From an uncultured Bacillaceae bacterium (GTDB lineage Bacteria > Bacillota > Bacilli > Bacillales > Cytobacillaceae), in assembly GCA_937995745.1 (NCBI GenBank), contig CALKIU010000131.1, positions 7,863-71,862 on the forward strand: 64,000 bases of DNA. The letters are read 5' to 3'. Of this stretch, positions 18,138 through 26,387 are shown in pieces. A program made the translations under genes and the position numbers. The notes under the pieces were generated by a model. That model made no database searches, had not been told where the DNA came from, and saw only the letters and a list, made by a program, of their open reading frames with translations. Numbering within the stretch: position 1 is the first letter of the stretch; every line of letters begins with the position of its first letter.

Positions 18138-19691
18138 TTACAGCGGAATGTTGCCGTGTTTCTTGGCCGGACGGGATTCTTTTTTGTTTTGCAGCATATC
18201 CAAAGCTTGAATCAGTTTGATTCTCGTCTCTCTCGGGTCAATGACATCATCCACCATGCCGTGTGCTGCGGCAATGTACGGGTTGGCAAATTTCTCTCTG
18301 TATTCGGCAATCTTCTGCGCTCTTGTCGCCTCCGGATTAGAGCTGTTGGCAATCTCTCTTGAGAAGATAATGTTTGCGGCACCCTCCGGTCCCATAACAG
18401 CAATCTCGGCATTCGGCCAAGCAAATACCAGGTCTGCGCCAATGGATTTACTGTTCAAGGCCACATAAGCTCCGCCGTAAGCTTTTCTCAAAATAACGGT
18501 AATCTTCGGAACAGTGGCTTCGGAATATGCGTACAAGATTTTTGCCCCGTGGCGGATAATTCCTCCATGTTCTTGTTTAACACCCGGGAAGAATCCTGTC
18601 ACGTCTTCAAATGTAATAATCGGAATGTTGAATGCATCGCATGTGCGGATAAATCTTGACGCTTTGTCGGATGAATCGATATCCAATCCGCCGGCCATGA
18701 ATTTCGGCTGGTTGCAAACCAATCCCACCGTTTGGCCTTTAATTCTGGCGAATCCGACGACAATATTTTTCGCAAATTCTGAATGGACTTCAAAGAATGA
18801 ACCTTCGTCGACGACCTGTTCTACAACGACACGCACATCATATGGACGGACGGCATCAAACGGTACAAGATCCGTTAAATCCGGACGATAATCATCTTCA
18901 TCGCCGTTGTACGGAACGACAGGCGGTTTTTCTCTGTTGTTTTGCGGCAAATATGACAATAACGTTCTGACCTTTTCCAAAATGGCTTCTTCTGATTCGG
19001 CCCGGAAGTGCGCCACACCGCTGATGGAGTTGTGCACGCGTGAACCGCCCAAATCTTCCGCCGATATTTTTTCTCCAGTCACCGTTTCAATTACTTTCGG
19101 ACCCGTGATAAACATTTTACTTGTTTTGTCAACCATCATGACGAAGTCTGTAATGGCCGGAGAATAAACGGCGCCGCCTGCACAAGGACCCATAATAACT
19201 GAAATCTGCGGAATCACTCCCGAATAAATGGAGTTCCGGTAGAACACTTTTCCGTAACCGTCAAGGGAAAGAACTCCTTCTTGAATCCGTGCGCCGCCAG
19301 AATCATTCAAACCGATGAACGGCGTTCCGTTCTTATATGCCAAGTCCATGACGGCAGCAATTTTATTGGCGTGCATTTCGCCGAGCGCACCGCCGAAAAC
19401 GGTAAAATCTTGTGAGAACAAATATACCGGACGTCCGTTGATTTTTCCATAACCGGTAACTACGCCGTCGCCGGGTCCCTTTTGCTTGTCCATGCCAAAA
19501 TCTTTCACCCGGTGTTCTACAAACGGATTGATTTCCACAAATGTACCGGGGTCAAGAAGCAGATCAATTCTTTCTCTGGCGGTCAACTTTCCCTTTTCGT
19601 GCTGTTTGGCGATTCTCTCATCTCCGCCGCCGAGTTCCACTTCTCTTCTTTTGTCATAAAGTTCGTTAATTTTTTCATAGATGTCGATCAT
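18138..19691 (-). CDS. yqjD: Acyl-CoA carboxylase carboxyltransferase subunit, YqjD (probably propionyl-CoA carboxylase beta)
   Basis: Transfers the carboxyl group from carboxybiotin to an acyl-CoA. 517 residues with both crotonase-like halves; GLNDSGGARIQEG (~115) and GPCAGGAVYSPA (~147) form the first oxyanion region, GFFPGVKQEHGGIIRHGAK (~375) and KAYGGAYVALNSK (~410) the second. Being directly next to the epimerase and near mutAB makes propionyl-CoA the likely substrate, giving methylmalonyl-CoA. The biotin carboxylase partner is not in this cluster. Start ATG 19691 is one base after the mce stop (TAAG-ATG), so the pair is translationally coupled; longer open frame to 19784 was not used. 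Confidence 0.9.
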   Translation of the reverse strand: MIDIYEKINELYDKRREVELGGGDERIAKQHEKGKLTARERIDLLLDPGTFVEINPFVEHRVKDFGMDKQKGPGDGVVTGYGKINGRPVYLFSQDFTVFGGALGEMHANKIAAVMDLAYKNGTPFIGLNDSGGARIQEGVLSLDGYGKVFYRNSIYSGVIPQISVIMGPCAGGAVYSPAITDFVMMVDKTSKMFITGPKVIETVTGEKISAEDLGGSRVHNSISGVAHFRAESEEAILEKVRTLLSYLPQNNREKPPVVPYNGDEDDYRPDLTDLVPFDAVRPYDVRVVVEQVVDEGSFFEVHSEFAKNIVVGFARIKGQTVGLVCNQPKFMAGGLDIDSSDKASRFIRTCDAFNIPIITFEDVTGFFPGVKQEHGGIIRHGAKILYAYSEATVPKITVILRKAYGGAYVALNSKSIGADLVFAWPNAEIAVMGPEGAANIIFSREIANSSNPEATRAQKIAEYREKFANPYIAAAHGMVDDVIDPRETRIKLIQALDMLQNKKESRPAKKHGNIPL

Positions 19692-19692
19692 C

Positions 19693-20106
19693 TTACTCTC
19701 CCTCTCCCTTTTTCTCACATAATTCATATAAAACCTTGCCGGTTGATTTCGGATGCATGAATGCCACCAAGGAACCACCGGCACCGGTTTTCGGTTTTTC
19801 GTTAATCATCCTGATCCCTTTGGATTTCACCTGCTCCATTTCTTCTTCTATGGAGTCTGTGCGCAATGCAATATGGTGAATCCCTTCGCCGCGTTTTTCA
19901 ATATGCTTGGCAATCGGACTGTTTTCATGAAGCGGCTCCAAGAGTTCTATTTTTGTTTCTCCCACTTGCAGGAAAGCCACTTTTACCCCTTCGCTTTCCA
20001 CTTCTTCAATGCCTTTCAGTTCCAACTTCAGCACTTCAGTATAGAAAGGGAGTGTGGCTTCCAGCGATTGGACTGCAATCCCTATGTGATCCACCTTTGT
20101 AATCAA
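19693..20106 (-). CDS. mce: Methylmalonyl-CoA epimerase
   Basis: Interconverts the (S) and (R) forms of methylmalonyl-CoA between propionyl-CoA carboxylase and the mutase. 137-residue VOC-fold protein with two beta-alpha-beta-beta-beta repeats; the metal ligands are visible as VDHIGIAV (His7), KIELLEP, GIHHIALR and LYELCEK. The start is TTG 20106 preceded by GGGGGG at 6 nt. It is the first gene of an mce-yqjD operon. B. subtilis YqjC occupies the same place. Confidence 0.92.
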   Translation of the reverse strand: MITKVDHIGIAVQSLEATLPFYTEVLKLELKGIEEVESEGVKVAFLQVGETKIELLEPLHENSPIAKHIEKRGEGIHHIALRTDSIEEEMEQVKSKGIRMINEKPKTGAGGSLVAFMHPKSTGKVLYELCEKKGEGE

Positions 20107-20169
20107 TTTCTTCCCCCCGCCTCATAAATGTGTTATTAAGTGAATAGTAAAAATTTTAAGTATGTTCAT

Positions 20170-20175
20170 ATTATA
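20170..20175 (-). promoter_or_regulatory. Candidate -10 hexamer for the mce-yqjD operon
   Basis: TATAAT on the minus strand, about 65 nt before the mce start. No convincing -35 at 16-18 nt, so this is tentative. Confidence 0.3.
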
Positions 20176-20214
20176 CAATAAATTTGTCGAAAATCCTGCA
20201 AAAATTTTTACTAG

Positions 20215-20243
20215 TTGTTCATTTTTATTTATGTTAGTAAAAT
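20215..20243 (+). promoter_or_regulatory. Sigma-A-like promoter of the Prli42-like gene
   Basis: TTGTTC (20215-20220), 17-nt spacer, TAAAAT (20238-20243); the start codon follows 33 nt later. Confidence 0.55.
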
Positions 20244-20275
20244 AGGGTTAGCAGTTCGTTGGGAGGGATGTCAGA

Positions 20276-20368
20276 ATGAACAGAAAATTGATGAAAATTT
20301 TTGTTTATTTAATGATATTTGCGATGCTTGCCTCGACTTTGTTAATGGGATTAACAATGATTTTTTAA
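20276..20368 (+). CDS. prli42: Prli42-like membrane miniprotein (30 residues)
   Basis: A 30-codon gene with its own promoter, GGGAGGG ribosome binding site 8 nt before ATG, and terminator. The product (MNRKLMKIFVYLMIFAMLAS, then TLLMGLTMIF) has a short basic N-terminus and one transmembrane segment. The pattern K-x2-VYLM-x3-MLASTLL-x-GL agrees with Prli42, the Listeria miniprotein reported to anchor the stressosome to the membrane, whose Bacillus homologues are about this length. The family assignment is from memory of that pattern; the gene itself is well supported by its signals. Confidence 0.75.
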   Translation: MNRKLMKIFVYLMIFAMLASTLLMGLTMIF

Positions 20369-20384
20369 ATATTTTCCGCACTTA

Positions 20385-20411
20385 AACCAAGGAAAAACCT
20401 TGGTTTTTTTA
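20385..20411 (+). terminator. Terminator after the Prli42-like gene
   Basis: Arms AACCAAGG / CCTTGGTT with loop AAAAA, then a run of T. Confidence 0.85.
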
Positions 20412-20736
20412 AAAAATATTTTTTGTTTTTTATTTTTGAACTTATGTAATTTTCTAAAAAATATATATACAGAATATCTGTTTCTCTTCTGTTTGACAAA
20501 TGATTTTTTTCCTTTCCCGCCAGCGGTACATAATTTAAGGCAAACGCCCTATATTCCCAAATTCCCAACGAATCTTCAGGTATATTATTTTTAAAAAAGG
20601 AACCCGCAGAAACGGACGGACAGAAGCGATTATCGGAAAAAACCTATTTTTTGTCGGGCGTGGCGAGCCGTCCCTATGTTTCTCGGAACGGCCCGGAAAA
20701 ACAACGCCCGTCCATTGCGCCGAAAGCTTTGGAGAA
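20412..20736. other. Intergenic region between the Prli42-like gene and meaB
   Basis: AT-rich and without a credible ORF. Its right part holds the long hairpin listed at 20655-20715. Confidence 0.55.
20655..20715 (-). terminator. Probable terminator of the mutA-mutB-meaB operon
   Basis: Two nested stems, CGGGCGT / ACGCCCG outside and GCCGTTCC / GGGACGGC (one G-T pair) inside, followed on the minus strand by ACAAAAAATAGGTTTTTT. The T run is not immediate, so efficiency is uncertain. Confidence 0.5.
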
Positions 20737-21873
20737 TTATTCGGCATCAACAGCATTCATCGTGCGGTAAAATTCTTTAAACAGCGTATCCACCGCTGAT
20801 GCAACCGTCCTTGCTCCGGCCATGATTTCATTCTCCAATTTCGGAAGAAGTTCCTTCACGCGCGGATTATTGTAAAAATTCATCCGCAGCTGATCTTCAA
20901 TCATTGAATGCAGCCAGCGCTGCTTTTGCCATCTTCTCCGCTCATAGAAAACTCCCGAAGCCTTTGTATTCTTTTCAAACTCCTTTATGACGTTCCAAAC
21001 ATTGTCAATTCCTTCATGATAAAGAGCGGAACAGGTGTACGCTTTCGTTTGCCATCCCTTTGTGGCAGGTTGAAGGAAATGGAGAATCCGGTTGTATTCC
21101 TCTTTTGTTTTTTCGGCTTTTATTTTATTCTCGCCGTCCGCTTTATTTACAAATATCCCGTCTGCGAGCTCCATAATGCCTTTTTTCATTCCTTGAAGTT
21201 CGTCGCCCGCGCCGGTCAAGACGACAAGCATGAAGAAATCAACCATTTCCCTGACGACGATTTCGTTTTGGCCGACCCCGACCGTTTCGATGAGAATGAC
21301 ATCAAATCCGGCCGCTTCACAAACGAGCATCGATTCCCTCGTTTTCCGGTGGACGCCCCCGAGTTTCCCTTCCGATGGAGAAGGACGGATAAATGCCCGG
21401 GGGTTTTTTGTCAACTTTTCCATCCGGGTTTTGTCGCCGAGAATACTTCCCCCGCTTATGCTTGAACTGGGATCAATCGCCAAAACAGCCACTTTGAGGC
21501 CCAGGTCGCACAAATAAGAGCCAAAAGCCTCGATAAAGGTGCTTTTGCCCGCCCCGGGAACACCGGTTATTCCTATGCGGAGAGCGTTCCCCGTATGGGG
21601 AAGGAGCTTGTGCAAAAGCTCCTGCGACCATTTGAAATGGTGCTCGGCATTGCTTTCTATTAATGTGATTGCCTTCGCCAATTGTGTCCGGTCCCCGCGA
21701 AGTACCCCGTTATACAGTTCCTCGATGTCGGGACCGGTTGTCCGTTTTTTTCGGAATTGCGGCCGTTTTGCAACCGTGGTGCCGGAAGAGCGGATTTCAA
21801 CGCCTTTTCTCACCACGGTTGCAAATTCCGGACTGTTCGGATCGCTCCACTCCGGTCTTTTGTCTTCCGTCAT
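20737..21873 (-). CDS. meaB: Methylmalonyl-CoA mutase-associated GTPase MeaB
   Basis: G3E-type P-loop GTPase that loads adenosylcobalamin onto methylmalonyl-CoA mutase and protects it from inactivation. 378 residues with a variable N-terminal extension of ~45 residues. Walker A GVPGAGKS is at 104-111, the base-recognition region contains FVNKADG near 255, and the switch region is VGVGQNEI near 205. ATG 21873 lies one base after the mutB stop, so it is coupled to the mutase genes; an open frame reaches 21909 but overlaps mutB. It resembles the long MeaB/ArgK form. Confidence 0.93.
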   Translation of the reverse strand: MTEDKRPEWSDPNSPEFATVVRKGVEIRSSGTTVAKRPQFRKKRTTGPDIEELYNGVLRGDRTQLAKAITLIESNAEHHFKWSQELLHKLLPHTGNALRIGITGVPGAGKSTFIEAFGSYLCDLGLKVAVLAIDPSSSISGGSILGDKTRMEKLTKNPRAFIRPSPSEGKLGGVHRKTRESMLVCEAAGFDVILIETVGVGQNEIVVREMVDFFMLVVLTGAGDELQGMKKGIMELADGIFVNKADGENKIKAEKTKEEYNRILHFLQPATKGWQTKAYTCSALYHEGIDNVWNVIKEFEKNTKASGVFYERRRWQKQRWLHSMIEDQLRMNFYNNPRVKELLPKLENEIMAGARTVASAVDTLFKEFYRTMNAVDAE

Positions 21874-21874
21874 C

Positions 21875-24067
21875 TTACTGCGACACTTCCTCGTATCCAA
21901 GCCGTTCATAAACAGCCTTTAATACTTTTTGGGCTGCAACGGGGATGACCGTTCCCGGACCGAAAACAGCGCTGGCACCGTGCTCATAGAGGAACTCGTA
22001 ATCCTGGGCCGGAATGACACCGCCGACCACAATGACGATATCTTCGCGGCCGAGTTTTTTCAATTCCTCGACGAGCTGCGGCAGTAACGTTTTATGTCCT
22101 GCGGCAAGAGAACTCATCCCGATTACGTGGACGTCATTTTCAACCGCTTGACGGGCTGTTTCCGCCGGCGTCTGGAACAACGGGCCGATATCGACGTCAA
22201 AGCCCATATCAGCAAAAGCGGTGGCCACCACTTTCGCTCCTCTGTCGTGACCGTCCTGTCCCATTTTGGCAATGAGAATCCGCGGCCGTCTTCCTTCATT
22301 CTCCAAGAATTCATCGGTCATTCTCTTTACTTCGGCAATTTCTTCTTCATTGGCAAAGGCAGAACTGTATACTCCGCTGACGGAACGGATGACAGCTTTA
22401 TGGCGTCCGGTCACTTTTTCAATTGCATAGGAAATTTCTCCTAATGTCGCTCTTGCCCTGGCGGCTTGGACAGACAGTTCAAGCAGGTTGCCTTCTCCTG
22501 TTTCCGCCGCTTTTGTGATCGCATCCAATGCCTGGCGGACTTTTTCATTGTCGCGTGTTGCTTTCAATTCTTTCAGTTTTTGGATCTGGCTCTGCCGCAC
22601 AGCGGTGTTGTCAACTTCTAAAATTTCAATCGGATCTTCTTTTTCCAGACGGTATTTGTTTACGCCGATAATCGTTTCGGTTGCCGAATCAATTTTTGCC
22701 TGGCGTTTGGCCGCCGCTTCTTCAATGCGCATTTTCGGCAGGCCTGTCTCAATTGCCTTGGCCATTCCACCCAATTTTTCAATCTCTTCGATATGGGCCC
22801 AAGCACGTTTTACAAGCTCATTTGTCAGAGCTTCTACATAATAGGAGCCGGCCCACGGGTCAATGACCTTGGTAATTCCGGATTCTTCTTGCAAATACAG
22901 TTGCGTGTTTCTGGCAATCCGTGCCGAGAAGTCGGTCGGCAAGGCGATGGCTTCATCCAGGGCGTTCGTATGCAAAGACTGGGTATGTCCCATCGCTGCC
23001 GCATGGGCTTCAATCAATGTCCGGACAACGTTGTTGAACGGATCTTGCTCCGTCAAACTCCATCCGGATGTTTGCGAGTGAGTGCGCAACGCCATTGACT
23101 TCGGATTTTTCGGATTGAACGATTTCATCAGCTTGGCCCAAATGAGCCTTGCTGCCCGCAGTTTGGCCACTTCCATGAAATAGTTCATTCCGATGCCCCA
23201 GAAGAATGACAAACGCGGCGCAAAGGAATCGATATCAATTCCGGCTTTCAATCCCGTTCTTACATACTCAAGGCCGTCGGCAAGGGTGTAAGCCAGTTCA
23301 ATATCCGCCGGGGCGCCGGCTTCCTGCATGTGATAGCCGGAAATACTGATGCTGTTGAATTTCGGCATATATTTGGACGTGTATTCAAAGATATCGGCGA
23401 TAATTCTCATGGACATTTCCGGAGGATAAATATACGTATTGCGAACCATGTATTCTTTTAAAATATCATTTTGGATTGTTCCGGAAAGTTTGTCCTGGGT
23501 CACCCCCTGTTCTTCGGCCGTAACGATGTAAAACGCCATAATCGGCAATACGGCGCCGTTCATCGTCATTGAAACGGACATCTTGTCCAAGGGGATGCCG
23601 TCAAACAACGTTTTCATATCGAGGACGCTGTCAATGGCCACTCCCGCTTTTCCGACGTCGCCGACAACCCTCTCGTGGTCGGAGTCATATCCGCGATGCG
23701 TTGCCAAGTCAAAAGCAACGGACAATCCTTTCTGTCCCATGGCAAGGTTTCTCCTGTAAAAGGCGTTGCTTTCTTCCGCCGTGGAAAAACCGGCATATTG
23801 ACGGACTGTCCAGGGACGGTTAACATACATGGTCGGGTATGGTCCCCTTGTGTACGGGGGAATTCCCGGAAGATGATCAAGCTGTTCCAGTCCTTTTCTG
23901 TCTTCGTCAGTATACAATGCTTTGATTTTTATATGCTCATTTGTTTCATACAACAAATCATCAATATTTTTCTTGACCGCTTCTTCGGCTTTTTTGCGCC
24001 AATATTCTTTCGATTGTTTTTCCGTATTTTCAAAAAGCTTAATTTTCTTAAAATTCGGCTTACTCAT
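21875..24067 (-). CDS. mutB: Methylmalonyl-CoA mutase large subunit
   Basis: Adenosylcobalamin-dependent isomerisation of (R)-methylmalonyl-CoA to succinyl-CoA. 730 residues: the TIM barrel domain carries the substrate-binding PYTRGPYPTMY and MTMNGAVLPIMAFY; the C-terminal Rossmann domain carries the cobalt-ligating motif DGHDRG (605-610, lower-axial His607) and the following GMSSLAAGHKTLLP and VVGGVIP. Its start overlaps the mutA stop by 4 nt (ATGA). All catalytic elements look intact. Confidence 0.97.
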   Translation of the reverse strand: MSKPNFKKIKLFENTEKQSKEYWRKKAEEAVKKNIDDLLYETNEHIKIKALYTDEDRKGLEQLDHLPGIPPYTRGPYPTMYVNRPWTVRQYAGFSTAEESNAFYRRNLAMGQKGLSVAFDLATHRGYDSDHERVVGDVGKAGVAIDSVLDMKTLFDGIPLDKMSVSMTMNGAVLPIMAFYIVTAEEQGVTQDKLSGTIQNDILKEYMVRNTYIYPPEMSMRIIADIFEYTSKYMPKFNSISISGYHMQEAGAPADIELAYTLADGLEYVRTGLKAGIDIDSFAPRLSFFWGIGMNYFMEVAKLRAARLIWAKLMKSFNPKNPKSMALRTHSQTSGWSLTEQDPFNNVVRTLIEAHAAAMGHTQSLHTNALDEAIALPTDFSARIARNTQLYLQEESGITKVIDPWAGSYYVEALTNELVKRAWAHIEEIEKLGGMAKAIETGLPKMRIEEAAAKRQAKIDSATETIIGVNKYRLEKEDPIEILEVDNTAVRQSQIQKLKELKATRDNEKVRQALDAITKAAETGEGNLLELSVQAARARATLGEISYAIEKVTGRHKAVIRSVSGVYSSAFANEEEIAEVKRMTDEFLENEGRRPRILIAKMGQDGHDRGAKVVATAFADMGFDVDIGPLFQTPAETARQAVENDVHVIGMSSLAAGHKTLLPQLVEELKKLGREDIVIVVGGVIPAQDYEFLYEHGASAVFGPGTVIPVAAQKVLKAVYERLGYEEVSQ

Positions 24068-25920
24068 TCCTTCTCCACCCCCATTTCCGCTAATAAAGCG
24101 GCAAGAGTTTCATAGCAATTGCTCTTCAAGTGGATGAACCCGTCAATGCCGCTGTCCACCCACTCTTGTTGGTTTTCGGGCAAGCCGGCCAAATAAATTT
24201 TTCTGTCCGGATATTTTTCTTTCAAGCTCTTCACGAAACCGGTACCGAGATTTTCATACCATTCGTTGGAACCGCAAATACAATAATGCGTGAAGCCGGA
24301 CTTTCCGATGAAATCAAGAGCTTCTTCAACCGTTTCCAGGCTGCCGCTTTCTTCCGTGCCGATGCCTCCCGGGGCAAAGAAGCCGGTTGCAAAATCCATT
24401 CTCGGCTTGTACTCTTTTAAAGTTCCAAGCGTAATTAAACCGACGGTCAATTTTGCTCCCTTTTCTGCCAGACGAACAGCTTTTTCTCGCAGTCTTTCAT
24501 ATGGTTCTGCCAATCTTTCTTGCGGAATGGCGGCAATAAATGCTCCTTCACCGGATCCGGTTGCCGGTTCTTCGTCGGCGAAAGTCACATGGAGAGGCTC
24601 ATCTTGCAATGTTGCATATCTGTTTGTGCCGACAATTGTTTGTTTTCTCGTAAAAATAGCATTCCGGCGCTTTTCCATCACTCCGGCAATTTGTTCTTGA
24701 AGCCATCCGGATTTCAATACTTCCAGAATGCCGCCTTTATCTTCAATCTCCAAGAACAGTTCCCAAGCATTTTCGGCCAACTCGTTCGTCAAATGCTCCA
24801 CATACCAGGAACCGCCGGCCGGGTCAACCGTTTTCGTCAACAAGGACTCTTCTTTCAAAATCAATTGGGTATTCCGGGCGATCCGTCCGGAAAATTCCGT
24901 TTCTTTCCCTTCAGGCTCATTGTAGGGGCTCACATGCAAGTACTGCACGCCGCCAAGAACAGCGGCAAACGCCTCGCTTCCGGCCCGCAGCATATTCACG
25001 TACGGATCATAAACGGTTTTCGTAAATTGTGATGTCCTGGCGGAAATGATCATTTTTTGCTGTTCCTCATCCGCTCCATATGCTTCGGCCACTTTGCTCC
25101 ACAACACTCTGGCGGCCCGCAATTTCGCCAGCTCCATAAAGAAATTGGCTCCGATCGAGAATTGGAACACAAACTTGGACAAGGCCTCTTCCGCCGGCAA
25201 TCCTCTTTCTTTCAATTGTTCAATGTGGCAAACAGCCGTGCTTAAAGCCACAGCCAGTTCTTGAACGGCATTGGCCCCGCCGTTGTGGTACGGCGTCGTA
25301 TCACAAAGAATCGTTCTTATTTGCGGAAGTTTTTCGGAAGCTTTCTTGACGCTTTCACAAAATTCATCATACATTTCCTTGATGTTGTCTTTTTCTGCTC
25401 CTTTTTCCGCCAAAAGGGCAACCGGATCGGCCGCGACAAATCCTTTACCTTCTTCCGCGCCGGGCAGTCCGGCAAGAAGCTCGATCAATACACCGTGAAT
25501 ATCTTTGCCGTTTACGCTGTACGGATACTGGCCGTGAAATTCTTTAAGAACAGCCTCCAAACCCGGCACGAGCTTTTCGCTTCCTTCAAAAGAAACCGTC
25601 GTTTGGCCTCTGTCAAAGGCGGAAACGAGAAGTTCTTTTAAATTTTCCGCATTGTCCGCCGTAATTTGTTGGGCTACTTCCCACTCATTCCCAACCGGCG
25701 AAATTCCCCTGCGGTAATCCGCTTGTCCGGGATATTGGGAAATCTCTTGAAGATTTTGATCTTCTTTTGTATAAAGGGGCTTCAACGTGATTCCTTCAAA
25801 CGTTTCCGTTACAAGGGAATCTATCGGTTTCCCTTTGAGCATCGCTTCCCCTTTTTCCTTCCACTCCTCCATCGCCGGTACGGGAAAAGAAATTTGCGAC
25901 ATTTCTTTTATGCTCATCAT
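24064..25920 (-). CDS. mutA: Methylmalonyl-CoA mutase small subunit
   Basis: Non-catalytic partner of MutB in the heterodimeric enzyme. 618 residues with the same barrel plus cobalamin-domain layout, but the C-terminal domain lacks the DxHxxG cobalt-binding motif, as expected for this subunit (KLTVGLITLGTLKEYKPRM stands in its place). FSGRIARNTQLILKEES and DPAGGSWYVEHLT are shared with the large subunit. Two adjacent ATGs (25920, 25917) are possible starts after GAGG. First gene of mutA-mutB-meaB. Confidence 0.93.
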   Translation of the reverse strand: MMSIKEMSQISFPVPAMEEWKEKGEAMLKGKPIDSLVTETFEGITLKPLYTKEDQNLQEISQYPGQADYRRGISPVGNEWEVAQQITADNAENLKELLVSAFDRGQTTVSFEGSEKLVPGLEAVLKEFHGQYPYSVNGKDIHGVLIELLAGLPGAEEGKGFVAADPVALLAEKGAEKDNIKEMYDEFCESVKKASEKLPQIRTILCDTTPYHNGGANAVQELAVALSTAVCHIEQLKERGLPAEEALSKFVFQFSIGANFFMELAKLRAARVLWSKVAEAYGADEEQQKMIISARTSQFTKTVYDPYVNMLRAGSEAFAAVLGGVQYLHVSPYNEPEGKETEFSGRIARNTQLILKEESLLTKTVDPAGGSWYVEHLTNELAENAWELFLEIEDKGGILEVLKSGWLQEQIAGVMEKRRNAIFTRKQTIVGTNRYATLQDEPLHVTFADEEPATGSGEGAFIAAIPQERLAEPYERLREKAVRLAEKGAKLTVGLITLGTLKEYKPRMDFATGFFAPGGIGTEESGSLETVEEALDFIGKSGFTHYCICGSNEWYENLGTGFVKSLKEKYPDRKIYLAGLPENQQEWVDSGIDGFIHLKSNCYETLAALLAEMGVEKE

Positions 25921-26072
25921 ATCGACGCTATCCTCGCAAAGTCCGCCGGAAGAATGTTCACTACAAAAAATCGTTCCGGACAGTCTTTACGAAATAACGG
26001 TTTCACTCCTTCCCTTTGGTATTAATGATGATTGTAACAAAGATGATAATTTTGAAAAAATAGTTTAATTCT

Positions 26073-26100
26073 ATTTTAGTATACAGTGAAAATATTTCAA
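26073..26100 (-). promoter_or_regulatory. Candidate sigma-A promoter of mutA-mutB-meaB
   Basis: Minus-strand TTGAAA (26100-26095), 16-nt spacer, TAAAAT (26078-26073), about 150 nt upstream of mutA. Confidence 0.4.
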
Positions 26101-26153
26101 TGAGTAAAAAAAATCTGAAATTAAAAAACTTTAATTTCCGTTTCATTCTTTGC

Positions 26154-26182
26154 TGTGAAATGGAATTAACAGTCATTTCACA
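26154..26182. repeat. Inverted repeat with TGTGAAATG arms
   Basis: TGTGAAATG (26154-26162) and CATTTCACA (26174-26182) separated by 11 bases. The same arm sequence recurs in the terminator 45 bases to the right. Confidence 0.7.
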
Positions 26183-26219
26183 AGAACATTTTTCCATTTT
26201 CAATTTTTATACAGGAAAA

Positions 26220-26268
26220 AAATATGTGAAATGATCATCCGTGCCCGGCGGATTATCATTTCACATTT
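26220..26268 (-). terminator. Terminator of the bkd operon
   Basis: Arms TGTGAAATGATCATCCG (26225-26241) and CGGATTATCATTTCACA (26248-26264), one mismatch, followed on the minus strand by ATATTTTTTT. Confidence 0.8.
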
Positions 26269-26387
26269 CCATGCTTGTAAAGGATTGGATTCCATCTTTC
26301 TTCCGCTAAACGTTCAAATTGCATCCGGTCCATTCTCCCCGGACAAACCTCAGGAAAGGAGAAACGTCATTCCGTACCGGCAGCCTT

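Larger units (their letters stand above)
25921..26387. other. Region between mutA and bkdB
   Basis: No ORF. Holds the candidate mutA promoter (26073-26100), an inverted repeat at 26154-26182 and the bkd terminator at 26220-26268. Confidence 0.65.
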
